Assembly (NCBI GenBank): GCA_017165825.1 | Contig: CM029380.1 | Location: forward strand, 3,616,243-3,680,242 | From: Hepsetus odoe | Lineage: Eukaryota; Chordata; Actinopteri; Characiformes; Hepsetidae | Length of the DNA: 64,000 nt | Direction: 5' to 3' | Part shown: positions 1 to 10,901 of the stretch, one piece after another | How positions within the stretch are numbered: position 1 is the stretch's first letter | Layout: each line of letters starts with the position of its first letter | Program-made: the position numbers and the translations under genes | Notes under the pieces: generated by a model | Seen by the model: only the letters and a program-made list of their open reading frames with translations | Database searches by the model: none | What the model was told of the DNA's origin: nothing

Positions 1-516
1 GCCATCTGGATTAGAAAAATATAACGGGCTCCTTTAATAACACTTCATGGAAAAGAATCTAACTCACTTAAAAAGAGGAGAAAAATGAAAGTATTTCTAA
101 CTATTCCTGTAATAACTAGTCCTGTAACATTCAATTTTGGTCTGAACAGTCATTCCGATCTAAACATCTGCTGTTGTTATTTCGTGCGAGTGTCTGATGA
201 TACCAGTATGGTTCCGATATAATCTTTAAATAGAAGCGCTCCCCTCTTTTATGACCATTATCTTTGGGTGTATGTTGTGGCCATAAACATCCATATGCAA
301 TGATGGACTCTTTTTGGATGATATTTGGATGTAACTTCAAATGCTGACACTGATACCAACAAGCATTTTATTAAAAAAGCAGAAATTAGAACTTCATCTG
401 CCTGCGTTAGGAAGTTAAAAGTAGATTAAAGCATTTTAGCCCATTTTTCCAAAACGTTCTGCTCCTCAACAGTGCTGTGAATGCATCATCGTGCACTTTT
501 TCTTTCTTTTTTTCAG
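1..516 (+). other. lrrc28 5' intron (partial)
   Basis: This is sequence upstream of the splice acceptor (pyrimidine-rich, ending TTTCAG at 511-516) of the exon that carries the lrrc28 start codon. The first noncoding exon and promoter must lie left of the window. I see no repeat, exon or motif worth naming here. Confidence 0.6.
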
Positions 517-746
517 GGTCTGATCATCTGGGATTGAAAGCGGGGATCACCCCCTCAGGCCTCTGGCCTCCTGTGACCATGGCCTCAGAGCTCCACGAAA
601 CAATATTTACAGCCAAACAAGAGCGGCACAAGAACCTTTTCCTAAACTACAGGAACCTAAACATCTTCCCTGTGGAGCTCTTAAAAGATGAAGGATTGCA
701 GTTCCTAGAAAGACTCTATATGAAAAGAAACTCCCTCACTACACTG
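517..746 (+). CDS. lrrc28: lrrc28 coding exon 1 with 5' UTR part
   Basis: The exon runs from the TTTCAG acceptor to the donor GTAAGG. Bases 517-578 are 5' UTR and 579-746 encode residues 1-56. The peptide includes KNLFLNYRNL and LERLYMKRNSLTTL, the N-terminal cap and first leucine-rich repeat. It ends in phase 0. Confidence 0.93.
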
Positions 747-3700
747 GTAAGGCCGGAGGGCAGAAGATCATTTGCACCCTTCGGAGTTGAGCGGGAAAAT
801 GTATAAGTCGCCTTTTTCTTTTTTCCAGCCTGAAAACTTGGCACAGAAACTTCCCAACCTGATCGAACTGTGAGTGTTTGTGTTCCTGTAATGATTCTGA
901 GATGACAGATGTCAGGGTTTGCTCTGTGTAATGAGAGACCAGGCTGGGTTTAGCAAAGCTCAGGCTTCTTCAGGCCTTGCTGTTGTAGCAGGGGCACGCA
1001 GTTGTTTTGGTAATACCCAGGATGACCAGCAGGTGTCGCATCATCGAGAATACTGAGCAAAGATTAAACAGATAGGAGTAGAAATGACCTTTTTAGACAC
1101 CTTTTAAAAGAAGGGATTCTCTATTTATGATTTTGAACACTTTGATTTGCCCTTCATGCCTTGTATCCTGAATAACATCTTAGGTTCCCTTTTTTTTAGG
1201 TACCTGCACTCAAACAACATTGCCATCATTCCCCAAGGTAATTTTACAAACACAGCTTTGCATCAACTGTGTTTTTATTCTGCTTAGCTTTAGGGCTCCA
1301 TCAAATATTCTATACATTTCTGTCACTTATACAATTTGAAAGTCTTTGAAGCAATCTTAAAAGTTTGAAATAAGCTTCCTACGCTGACCAGATCGCCAGC
1401 TCTCACTTGTGTTCATTCACGAAAATAAGTTAGACCGTGCTGCCTGTCTTCTATCAGGACATGTTCAGTTGATGTAGCTGAGCCTAAAAACTTCATCACT
1501 CTGAGATTTGACCTTAATTGTTTCTTAAAGATGGTTTAATGTGCAGTTTTCTCTTCACTACCCTCACACACTCGAGCTAAAGAGTAGCCTGTACAGTAGA
1601 GTCCAGGCCGTTTTTTTTTTTTCTGTGAAAATGAATCCATGGTGTTCTACCTTGTAGAAGCTTTTCTGGAGCTGAACGTGTGAAATTTAACTTGCAGCTA
1701 TCGGGAACCTGGTCAGACTACAGTCTCTGGATCTGAGTGACAATGCACTGCAAGTCATCTGCCCCGAGATTGGCCGGCTGCGGTCTTTACGGCATCTGCG
1801 ATTGGCCAACAACCAGCTGAAATTCCTTCCCCAAGGTTTGGCACTTGTTTCGATCATTTGGTTTGTACCCTGGTACCTCACCACACACGTGTCTTAACAG
1901 AGTATTAACCTGTACTCGAAAAGTTTGCATATTGGAAACATCAGGAAGAAAAAGGTCTGCAATGTGATGATTAACCTGATTTGTAGCTCAGTGAACAGAG
2001 GCTCATTGTTTTAGTAGTAAGAGCAGTGTAGTGCTGGGGTTAATGAGCGATAAAGGTTTCCAGTATTGACCTGCAAAACGGAATTACATTAAGTATTGGT
2101 TTAATTATTGATTTTTGTGTAAGACTCTTCTGAGGGACCGCAGAATGTGAAATCATTTCTTTCATGTTCCACACTGCTGAACCTTTTTAAACATCAGTCT
2201 GCATCGCTTTAACCAAAACATTTACTTTAACTGGATAACGAGACTCTTGATTTGTGATGCATCAAAATAAAGATCAGTGGCTGATGTTCAGAACATGCTG
2301 GTTCAAAGCTAAAACCGAAGACTGGTCTTTGCCCTGATCATTATTTATTACATCCTCTGCATCCATCACTTAAGACAAACAACAGAGTTTGAAAATGATG
2401 CTGTAAAACAATGTCTTGATGTACTGGATTTACCAGTGGGTGCAAATCAAGACCTTTCCGGTGGAGGCAGACACTAACCTTCCTGAACTTAGACTTGCTT
2501 ATCAGCCTGAAATGTCTGTAAAGATCTGTTGGATAGTCCTCAGCACATCCTATATTTGTTTAGTCCTGAAAGAAAGGGTGAGATCTATGGATAGTGTAGA
2601 GTTCACCAAATGATGCAGATCAGGACCATCTGTTTTTGGAGGCCCTGGCCCGATTATGTTGGTGTGGACCTGCAGGGCTACTGTGTTGACGGAGGTAAGT
2701 GAACCGAGCCAAGGGCTTCGAAGTGTGAAAGCACCCTTAAAGTAAACAGGGATTATAGATCCTTGTAATTTACCCTCAAGAAACAGAATCAGTTTCACTC
2801 GACTGCCGTCTTCACCGATTATCTGCTGCTGCTCAAACTGTTTGAACCTGACCGAAAGTGAAGGAGAAAACTGTTAATTTATTATTTGGGAGGTTTTTTT
2901 TTTATCTTTTGCCTTTTTTCTGAAACGATGCAACTGACACCTGAAATCAAAAATGGTACTTTTTTTTGTGTATAATCACTGCCTTAATTTCAGTCTTGAT
3001 TTATCACAACTCCCAAATGAACTTGTCTGGGATGTTTTAAACTTTTTGGATTTTTTTTTGGTTAAACAGGCTCATTTGTAGCTTATAGAAATATTTGTAA
3101 TTGTGAAAGCAATGCAGTAAAGCTTAACAAATACATTTTGCTGCCCTGGTTTACTCCCAGGTATGAAGCTTTTCTTATGGTTAGTACACTTTGCTCTTGT
3201 TCCTTGGCAGAAGTGTGTTCCTGGGCTGGGTGACGAGGCCCTGGCAACACCAGTAAATACCTCCCACATTTTTTGGCAAAGTCTTTCTGTTGCTTCTCCT
3301 TCTCTGCTTTCCAAATTTAGCAACAGTGAGTAAAAATCTGCAGGAAGTCGAGCACGACAGGCAGATGCCCATTGACTCATCATTGGCTATGATCACCTCG
3401 TCATATTCTATTTATTCAAATAAAAATTGTGCACAAAGTTGATGCTATAATGCATAATTTGATAGAAGATGCAAATACTTTATGGTCTGTTTATTGCTGT
3501 AGTGAGAGCAATAAATGGTCTACCCAAAGTATTAGGATTTTTTTTTTTTTCTCGATAAAAACACTTGAAAAGAAACAGAGACAGCTGTTCAGCCATGTTT
3601 CTGCGTGAGTCTGTTTTACGTCTGCGGTCTGAGCTTTTGTCGATGCTTCTCTAAAGATTCTTAAACTTGAGTGAGCATTTCAGCACCTGGGAGGATTTAG

Positions 3701-6671
3701 GGAAGATGCTTATGTTACTGTGGGAATTATTCCTCATACATCTTCCCTTATAATACAAGACACTGATGAGGGATATGCAAAACAGATTTTATAAATGTGT
3801 TAAAGTTGTACAATGTGCGAGACTCTTTGTGTGAATTGATTGTTACCAGCAGAGGGCAGCAAATCTCAAAATGTAAACAGGACGGAGGGACCACATGATT
3901 TAATTTGGCTTCGTTAGTAAATGATTCAGTGCAGAAGTTTAAAATTTGCCATTTGATTTAATCTCATGATTATTTTTTTAAATTCACTGCACATGTCTGG
4001 AGGAGCTTTGCATGCAATAGTGGAACAGTATTCCAAACTTTAATAACATATACTGCTTATCCAGAGAGACTACCAATCCCTGATTACAGGGACAGTCTCC
4101 TTGGCGCAACCTCAGGGTTACAATTCTTGCTCAGGTACTCAATGATGGTAGTGCTGGTGGTGGGATTTGAACCTACAACCTATTGGTTCGTAGGTGAGTA
4201 TCCTACCTATGAAATGATTCTAATGTTGCAGAACTGGTTGAATCCCCACCGTCCAGTAAACTCTAAACTGGTGTCCATCTGTCTGTTTTCTCTCTGTTTG
4301 GGTGCATGTTGTGGTGGTTTGTTAGAACTGGGCGATTTGAAGGAGTTAGAGACTCTGGACGTGTCCATGAACCTCCTGGGGACTCTTCCAGAGCGGCTTG
4401 CCAAGTGCCTGTCCCTGCAGTGCCTGACCGCTGACCGCAACCGGCTGCACTTCGTCCCGAGGCAGCTCTGCCTGCTGCCCGAACTCAATGAGCTTTCCAT
4501 GGCGGCCAACTGCCTGACCTCGCTGCCCCTGGGTGAGCTCTGTCTTCCTTCTACATGAGTGGTCCCCAGCCGTCCTCCTGGGGATCAACTTTGCTGCCAC
4601 TTTCAGTTCTGATCCTAACATCCTAACAAAAAGCTCCCAGTCCATTAAGTTGCTCCATTGGTTACCTAAAGGGGAGCTGCACCAGTAATTCAGCATTTCC
4701 CAAAAAGTAAATCAATAGTTTTCAAAGTAGTTTAAAATTCTGGAGAAACTTCTGGAGAAACTTCAGAATCAGAATTTCCAGAGTTAGTCATGAGAACCAG
4801 GCGTGTGAAGAGATTTATGCCCCGTCACAGAAAATATTAAATCGGTTTTCCCTTCAGGTCTGGTCTCAGCTCTTTTGTATCCCTAGGTTTTGTTTTTCAT
4901 ATTAAAGGTCTGGTACTCATTTAAAAAAATAAATGAACTTATTATTTCCTTTGGTTTTCTGATAAATCATTAAGTGATCCACAGGTCTCTAACTCCGTAA
5001 GGTGCCAGCGATTCCCAAGTTTGTTCTAAATTGTGCTTCTTGGCTAAAAGAAATAAATAAAATGCTTTTTAAATGAGAGTAACCAACACATTACTTCAAA
5101 AAGGCAAAAGGTGGAGAAACGGGTCGCCAGCGAGTCATCAGCCAATCCTAGACTCTAATCCCTAACATTTATGCAATAATTTAACTGTGGGAGAAAACCA
5201 GAGCTCCTGGAGAAACACAAAGAGAACATGCAAACATGGCACAGCTCCCAGAACCTTCTCAGTGTGAGAAAACAGCAGTACTGAACTTGTCAGTAGTGAT
5301 CTCCTTGTTGCTGCCACAGGGCAAAGTGAGAGTTAATCCCAGGAGATTTGACTGTTTGATTAGTCATCTAATCCAATTACAGTTTAATCATTCATAGCTT
5401 TATGTTTAGCTGTGGCCCTCAAACACATAAGCAACATTTCATGATTGAGACATTACTGGCAAAAAGCCTGATTAGAGCAGTTCCCTTTCTGCATCGTTCG
5501 TCACCTTGTTTAGCATCCTGTTCCCCTGCTCACGGACCCTACATCCCTTCACCATGTGCAGCATCTCAGACAGCAGCCCCTGGCTGGGCTCAGGGTCTAT
5601 GGCTGTTAGTTGAGCTTGAGGTGGAGAAGGGGTCACACAGAGCTCCAGGTGCTTTGCTGGGCTTCCTGCTGTGAGGGGCCCCAGAGGCGTTATGGGTGAT
5701 AATGAGCCAGGAATGCTGCTTCATAATGGTGTTCGCACTCCCTCTCTCTCTGCTCAGCTATTCGCAGCTTCAAAGGCTTCCAATCTCCAAAGCAGCCATG
5801 ATAGCATCTAACTCAAGTTTACCTCAAGGATAGAGCATCTCCTCCAGTCAGCTGAGCACTTTGATTTCAGCCCCATCATGAATGAGTTTACTGTGCCCCT
5901 TTGCAGATGCAATAAAGAATGATTGTGCTTCCACTCTTTATGCCTCTGCATAGGCAGCGATTTCTTAAATACCATCTTTATCAAACTTCTAACTTACTGT
6001 GGATCTTCTTGGCAGATCTAGGACGCTCCATGGAGCTGCAGTTTGTTTTCGTGGACAACAACGTTCACCTCAAAGGCCTGCCCTCTTATCTGTATAACAA
6101 AGTCATCGGCTGCAGCGGGTGAGTAACCGAAATTCTACACAACCATACCATCACCCGCAGGGGGCAAAATAATTAAGTAATATTTAGGTCCTGCCGCAGT
6201 TGTCCAAAATTTCACCTAAAAAAACCCCCAAAAACTGTTATCTAATATTATGACAATAACATGAACTAACCCCAAAAATGTTCTAGGAAAATAAACCTCA
6301 GGAATTAATTGATCCAGAATAATTCCAAGATTTAATTAGACCAAAGCCATTCAGTTAATGTGTAGAAATCAGATTTGGCTCCAGGATCAAGAGAGAAAAT
6401 GGGGGGCATCCAGGGGGCTTCTTTCCTCAAGTTACTCTACATATTTGCCAAATGCCAGAAACATTTCTGAATTAGCTCCCTGCGATGGGCTGGCGACCTG
6501 TCCAGGGTGTGTCCCCCGTCCTTCGCCTTGTGTGAGCTGGGATGGGAACACCCCACTTGGGACAAGCGGCAGAAAATGACTGACTGATTTCTGAATTAGC
6601 ACTACAATCTAAAAATCTGACATGTATTTCTGAGGCCTGTTGTAATTCAGCAATATTCCTTGTGGATAATC

Positions 6672-6715
<44 letters not shown>

Positions 6716-9186
6716 GTGTGGTCTGTCCTCACAGGTGTCTGATATGAAACAGCTGTCTCTTGCCCTCGAAGATGTAAGCGTCCCTCTGCCTTCAGAAGTG
6801 AAAGCTATCGGCTCAGAAGCTGACCAAGTGCTGACCTTGGAGGAGATGGCCATGAGGACCCTTCATGTAGCCCACAGCCGACCCAAGAAAGGTGACCCTG
6901 TTGTCCTCCCCCTCCTAAAAACACCACAATGCCTCAAACAATACATAGGCTTCCCGTATTTGTTTGCTCATTTAAGGTCATAACTTGAGTTAAGTTACCA
7001 TTAATATCAAAGAGTATATAAGGGAACATGAACTTTGTTTTGCTCTGACTGCTACATTAATTATGCCATTTTTTTTTTTTTTACTGTACATTCTTTGGGA
7101 CACTATATAACAAAATACAACACAGTAGTGTCACCTGTCCCGTCTTTCATGCCTTAAAGAGTTGGCTTAAAGAGTTTTTTTTATTTCAAAATATTCAGCA
7201 ACTTTTCTTTTATGAAATATGTTCATACTTTTTTTGAACAATTTTCTCCTAATATTATAAATAAATAATTTATCTGTTCAAAAATTTAAAATGTGAGCTC
7301 TAACATTTGCCCGTTCTTTGCTTCTTTATAAAAACCCCTGATCTTACCCAGTCCAGATTATTCATTCTGATTTTTCCTTCTTCCTTGATCAGATGCACAG
7401 TTTCTGCCCTCGTTCCTGTTGCCCAACAGTCTGTGGGACCTGCTACAGTGTCCTCTGGGTCATTGCCATCGGTGCAGTCAGCCCATGTTCACCATCGTCT
7501 ACCCCAAGCTTTTCCCTCTGAGAGAGACTGCGCTGGCTGGAGTACACAGAAAGTACGGTGTTTAGAACAACCCATAATTATTTAGTATAAGAGCCTATTC
7601 ATTGATTAAGCAATTAATCAAACCATTGTGCCTTTTATGTTTCACTCTTCTGTGTTTGCCTTTGTCACAGCAACACCATAACATACAACAACTTCAGTAG
7701 CGGTTCTAAATAAAAAACATTTTCTTGTCCTCACCATTTACCCCTGGGGGGGAGGATCCTGACCCCATCTTACTGCTCTTCGATTTTTAAATAAGGAAAC
7801 ACAAGCATTGACACTAGAACATTTCCAAATGGTTGTAGTTTTGTCATTTATTTTTATCCTTCACAGTAACCCCGCCAGAACGTGGGCCACATTAATAAAT
7901 GGATGAGGTTTGAGTGGGAGTTTACAGAAGTTTTGGGATGTTTATAAGAGAAAGAATTGGGTGAATATAGACTTCCTAGTAAATGTAAGCACTCTTAGTC
8001 TCAAAGCTCCAGCATTAAGCTAAAGAGGAACAATTGGGCCACCAAACATGGATGAGTATATCTGGGGTAAGTGGGTGAAAGAAACGTGGATAGATTCAAA
8101 GTAAAAAGTTCACTCCTTGCAAGGGGCCACTTACGTAACCGAGACAAGCATATCCAAAATGTGTGCCAAGGGTATGAAAAGTATTGAAACCGACCGTGAT
8201 TGGAACGTGAGACAAATGTCAGAACCGAGATCGCCCTCTGCTCTTCCTGTAGTGTATTGCAATCTGTCAGGATGAACACATAAAAAAAACTTTTTTCCAT
8301 AGTCGACATTCACAACAACTAATCAGCATCACAGCCTTAATTGACACACATCTCTTACACACACTTGCTCTCTGTTTACTCAAAGACACTCTCAGATCAC
8401 ATTTATCTCCCCCTACTTTATTTTTGTGCTCTGCAGTCCTCCCCCTTATCTCCTCTCATCTCCCACCTTGTTGTTAAACTGATGAGCTGGCAGTTCTGCT
8501 CCATGCTCACTTCACTGCCTGTCACAGCCCATTTGTAACGGGACACCGGCATTTCCGTATCAACATCTCCCACCCTAACCCAATCAGAGCGGCTAATTGC
8601 CTGGACTCAGGTTTTCCACATACATTAGAAGATTTAATCTGGCCGCCAATTACCTCTGGACCAGTCGACTGCAGCATGCTAGCTTAGTAGTAGTCAGCAG
8701 CAGTGGTTTTGTGTGTGTGTGTAATTAAAGTTTTCTTCAATGAAGCTGCAGATATATGTATAAAATATCTTTGATGTGACAGCAGTGCTGCTACAGTTTT
8801 TTAAAATAATGATTAAAAAAAGATCATTTAAATTGTCTACATTGAGCAAATCATCGTTTATATCTTTCGTTCAAAAATGAAAAAGCTTTCTGACAGTTTT
8901 TTTTTCAGGTGAAAGTTGTCAGCTTCATTTTGTCTTTCTCTCTGTTTATATTCCTTTATTTCTTCTTCTCTGTTTGCCTTTCTGTCTCTATTTCTCCCTT
9001 TCTGTCTCTCTCTTTTTCTCTTTTGCTTTCCTTCTTTTTCAATCCCCTTTTCCATCACGCCTTGTCTTTTCCATCTTTCTTTGTTTCTCCTCTCTTCCTC
9101 ATGTATCTTTCTCTTTCCTGTTTCTTCAAAATTTTCTTTGATCTCTGCTTTGTTTGCTCTCTTTTTCCATCATATTGCTCATCTTT

Positions 9187-9221
<35 letters not shown>

Positions 9222-9294
9222 CAGAACGACGGTGAGTTTTGTAGCGTATTGCTGCTCCAGCCAGTGCTTGAAAGCATTTGACCTGCAGGGCTGA
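579..9294 (+). CDS. lrrc28: lrrc28, leucine-rich repeat-containing protein 28 (9 coding exons, complete)
   Basis: Joined coding exons: 579-746, 829-869, 1200-1237, 1698-1835, 4326-4532, 6016-6118, 6716-6891, 7393-7552, 9225-9294. They total 1101 nt, which is 366 residues plus a stop, against about 367 in the mammalian protein. All introns have GT-AG borders and the reading frame closes across every junction. The protein starts MASELHETIF and carries a run of leucine-rich repeats at about residues 40-225, several with the LxxLxLxxNxL core (for example LRLANNQLKFLP). A C-terminal part follows with cysteine clusters at 230-233, 310-318 and 353-358. LRRs form a protein-binding solenoid; no enzymatic role is visible and the cellular role of LRRC28 is poorly defined. 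The ATG at 579 was chosen because the context (ACCATGG) is good and the peptide aligns with the family N-terminus. The 5' exon is noncoding up to 578. Human LRRC28 is likewise next to MEF2A. Confidence 0.95.
829..869 (+). CDS. lrrc28: lrrc28 coding exon 2
   Basis: A 41-nt exon after a very short 82-nt intron. It encodes residues 57-70 (PENLAQKLPNLIEL) and ends two bases into the Leu70 codon, before donor GTGAGT. Reading straight through the short intron would lose the frame, so the intron is real. Confidence 0.92.
1200..1237 (+). CDS. lrrc28: lrrc28 coding exon 3
   Basis: A 38-nt exon following a T-rich acceptor. It encodes YLHSNNIAIIPQ (residues 71-82), a leucine-rich repeat consensus stretch, and supplies the last base of Leu70 and the first base of Ala83. 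Confidence 0.92.
1698..1835 (+). CDS. lrrc28: lrrc28 coding exon 4
   Basis: The exon encodes residues 83-128, two leucine-rich repeats (LQSLDLSDNALQVI and LRHLRLANNQLKFLP). The donor GTTTGG is weaker than the others in this gene. The frame to the next exon is phase 1. Confidence 0.93.
3846..3859 (+). promoter_or_regulatory. candidate CTCF-binding core
   Basis: CCAGCAGAGGGCAG fits the published vertebrate CTCF core CCASYAGRGGGCR without mismatch. It lies inside an lrrc28 intron outside any recognised repeat. Function is inferred from the motif only. Confidence 0.45.
4050..4204 (-). mobile_element. SINE family B (tRNA head, L2-type tail), reverse copy
   Basis: Read on the minus strand it begins with a tRNA-like head (box-B-like GGTTCAAATCCC), followed by the ACTGTCCCTGTAATCAGG block and a decayed CTCTGGATAAG tail. 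The same order occurs in the copies at 10902-11104 and 26491-26674. Confidence 0.7.
4326..4532 (+). CDS. lrrc28: lrrc28 coding exon 5
   Basis: The exon encodes residues 129-197, three leucine-rich repeats including LETLDVSMNLLGTLPERL and LNELSMAANCLTSLPL. It is the most GC-rich exon of the gene. It follows a 2.5-kb intron with a reverse-strand SINE ending about 120 bases upstream. The acceptor TTTGTTAG has a T/G-mixed upstream tract. Confidence 0.93.
4533..6015 (+). other. lrrc28 intron 5
   Basis: Intronic sequence of about 1.5 kb. It holds a decayed SINE family C fragment (about 5165-5280, minus strand). No exon is recognised in the open frame at 5402-5674, which lacks any familiar protein feature. 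Confidence 0.55.
5165..5280 (-). mobile_element. SINE family C fragment, reverse
   Basis: The stretch contains GGGAGAAAACCAGAGCTCC and AGAACATGCAAACA followed by CAGAACCTTCTCAGTGTGAG. Reversed, this is the head half of the family C element seen at 58942-59272. It is diverged and truncated. Confidence 0.5.
6016..6118 (+). CDS. lrrc28: lrrc28 coding exon 6
   Basis: The exon encodes residues 198-231 from LGRSMELQFVFVDNNVHL to LYNKVIGCS. This is the last leucine-rich repeat and the start of the cysteine-containing C-terminal part. Donor GTGAGT; the exon ends two bases into Gly232. Confidence 0.93.
6478..6582 (+). mobile_element. SINE family C 3' fragment
   Basis: The words GATGGGCTGGCGACCTGTCC and GGGTGTGTCCCCCGTC match the 3' half of the family C elements at 51590-51893 and 52428-52742, including the closing AAGCGGCAGAAAATGACTGA. 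Confidence 0.7.
6674..6713 (+). repeat. (GT)n microsatellite abutting the exon 7 acceptor
   Basis: About 19 GT units end in TGTAG, whose AG is the splice acceptor of lrrc28 exon 7. Confidence 0.97.
6716..6891 (+). CDS. lrrc28: lrrc28 coding exon 7
   Basis: The exon encodes residues 232-290, including SQVSDMKQLSLALEDV and the family-conserved LPSEVKAIGSEADQVL. Its acceptor TAG at 6713-6715 is fused directly to a long (TG)n microsatellite at 6674-6713 instead of a normal pyrimidine tract. Frame continuity on both sides and similarity to mammalian LRRC28 fix the acceptor. Confidence 0.9.
7393..7552 (+). CDS. lrrc28: lrrc28 coding exon 8
   Basis: The exon encodes residues 291-343. Recognisable family segments are LWDLLQCPLGHCHRCSQP and MFTIVYPKLFPLRET. 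Cys310, Cys315 and Cys318 sit here. The acceptor is TTGATCAG and the donor GTACGG, both unremarkable to weak. Confidence 0.93.
7553..9224 (+). other. lrrc28 intron 8
   Basis: About 1.7 kb of intron. The last 300 bases (8922-9218) are strongly pyrimidine-rich on the + strand. The rest holds no recognised element; the open frames at 8001-8309 and 8909-9235 are composition artefacts. Confidence 0.6.
8922..9218 (+). repeat. long polypyrimidine tract ending in (TC)n
   Basis: The stretch is mostly C and T with few purines, and finishes in a pure (TC)n run at about 9190-9217 just before TGTAACAG, the acceptor of the last lrrc28 exon. Confidence 0.9.
9225..9294 (+). CDS. lrrc28: lrrc28 coding exon 9 (terminal) and start of 3' UTR
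   Basis: The exon encodes residues 344-366 (KTTVSFVAYCCSSQCLKAF, then DLQG) and the TGA stop at 9292-9294. The end matches the mammalian C-terminus apart from the last residues. It is preceded by a (TC)n run and about 300 bases of pyrimidine-rich sequence. Confidence 0.92.
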
Positions 9295-10600
9295 AGAACA
9301 TCTGGTCTTTTCCCAAATCATCAGATCGACCACTGTGGTGCTCTTCTAGTCAAACCACCAGGAGAACCATAACAGACTTTATCTGAACTGCTACTGAAGA
9401 ACCTGAAAACTGCAGATCCACTACAGACTGAAAAAGACTCTTTTCTGAAGATGCCCCAGAGCTGATGGAGATGTGGATCATTAGAGAGTACTGTGATTTT
9501 TCAGTAACCAGTATAGACACTTTTTTTTTTCTCAGACATTTTCCCAAAAAAAATGGATGGATAATATCTGAGAATGCTTTTATGCGTTTTAGAGGGCGAA
9601 GACAAGTGCTCTTGAATACTTTTTAGGCAGATCAGACTTGTGCATTTAAGAGGTATTTTTGAATACTGGAGAGATTTTTATAAGATTTAAGTGTTCAAGC
9701 AGGTTTTGGTGATGCTTTTTCTGAGCATATATATCACAAAATATTTATTCTTCCGAAGACCTGTCTCTGAGTTACTTGTGCGGAATGTGAAAAGAACGGA
9801 AAACAAAAAATCTAATTTCATTTTACTGAATTTTAGACACAAAGGGCCACTGAGATGCAGATTGTTACTTCACAGTGTAAATTTTTTGGAATATTGGTTC
9901 AAAAAGACTATTTAAATGGAGATTCCAGCATTTTTCAATCTAATCTGTTTGACGTGTTTGTATTGTACCACTAATGAACAAAACTGATTTGTCTTTCTTT
10001 AAAAAAACACACACACACACACACAAATTAACCAGAATGAGACATGGAAAACTAAATCGCTCTAGAAATCCCAGCTAAGTTATGCAAGCCTGTAAGAAAA
10101 CCTTTTCACAAAAGTACATACTTTGTGTTAATACTTCCTAATGAAACTTTCTGTTAATTGGTATGAATAATATAAAAAGTACTAAGAAACGGGCAAGTAC
10201 CAGGAAATACAGTGAAACGTGTTGCCTGTAGTAGAACAGCATGACTGTGGTGTTTAGTGATCATGTTGAAAATACTGGAAAATTCCTTTCAGAAATACAT
10301 CTGGATCCAGTGCTGTTTAACCATTCAGGCCTCTGTGTGGTTTGAATCTGTGCCTCGGCCCATGTGTCTGCTGTCATTTCTCTTTCTAACCATTAACACT
10401 GCAGAGTGTGAGCAGTGTAAAAGCGGCGTGTCATATTTCAGCGAAAAGGTGCCATTTCTCTCACCGATAAACCGTTCTAAAACATAAACCGTTCTAATGT
10501 GCAGTTTGTCACTATGTTCATTATCATTTCTTTTAATCTGCAATAGAAAGACTGACAAAATGAAGTCAGGGAGGGAAAATTAAAATGTTTTTTTTCTTCA
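9295..10600 (+). other. lrrc28: probable lrrc28 3' UTR
   Basis: This is noncoding sequence after the lrrc28 stop. No AATAAA was found close to the stop. The first reasonable poly(A) signal I see is ATTAAA at 10579-10584, followed at once by a T-rich tract. A short (AC)n run lies at 10005-10024. The end of the transcript is an inference. Confidence 0.35.
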
Positions 10601-10901
10601 ACTCTCTCTTTTCTTAAAACAGTCTACAGAAATGGACTAGTTTCAGCGAATAGTGCTTCTCCTTGTTTCCTGTAGAGTATGAATGGGGTTGATGTCTGTT
10701 CTTCAGGGGATTTAAAGGAATACTTCGGCATTTTTCAAAGAGTTGATTTCAGTGGAAAATCATTTCAGCATGTTTGTCTGTTCTTAGTAAAAGAACTGAA
10801 AACTGACTGGATCACCAGCTGTGTTAAAGTGACTGTACATCGGCTTTTATTTGGGTCAGCTGTGGACCTGGAGTGATTTTAAGGGTGATTGTCACTTAAA
10901 G

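Larger units (their letters stand above)
870..4325 (+). other. lrrc28 introns 2-4
   Basis: This is intronic apart from the exons at 1200-1237 and 1698-1835. The 2.5-kb intron 1836-4325 contains T/A homopolymer runs, a CTCF-like core at 3846-3859 and a reverse-strand SINE at 4050-4204. No other gene is visible on either strand. Confidence 0.6.

Noticed and set aside
4127..4558. Open frame fusing MLRYSMMVVLVV to the leucine-rich exon
   Set aside because: The first part is a reverse SINE read in frame with lrrc28 exon 5 by chance; the TTAG acceptor at 4325 and the family alignment place the exon start at 4326.
10679..10876. 65-residue open frame downstream of lrrc28
   Set aside because: No domain, no splice borders and no upstream gene context; it is within or beyond the likely 3' UTR.
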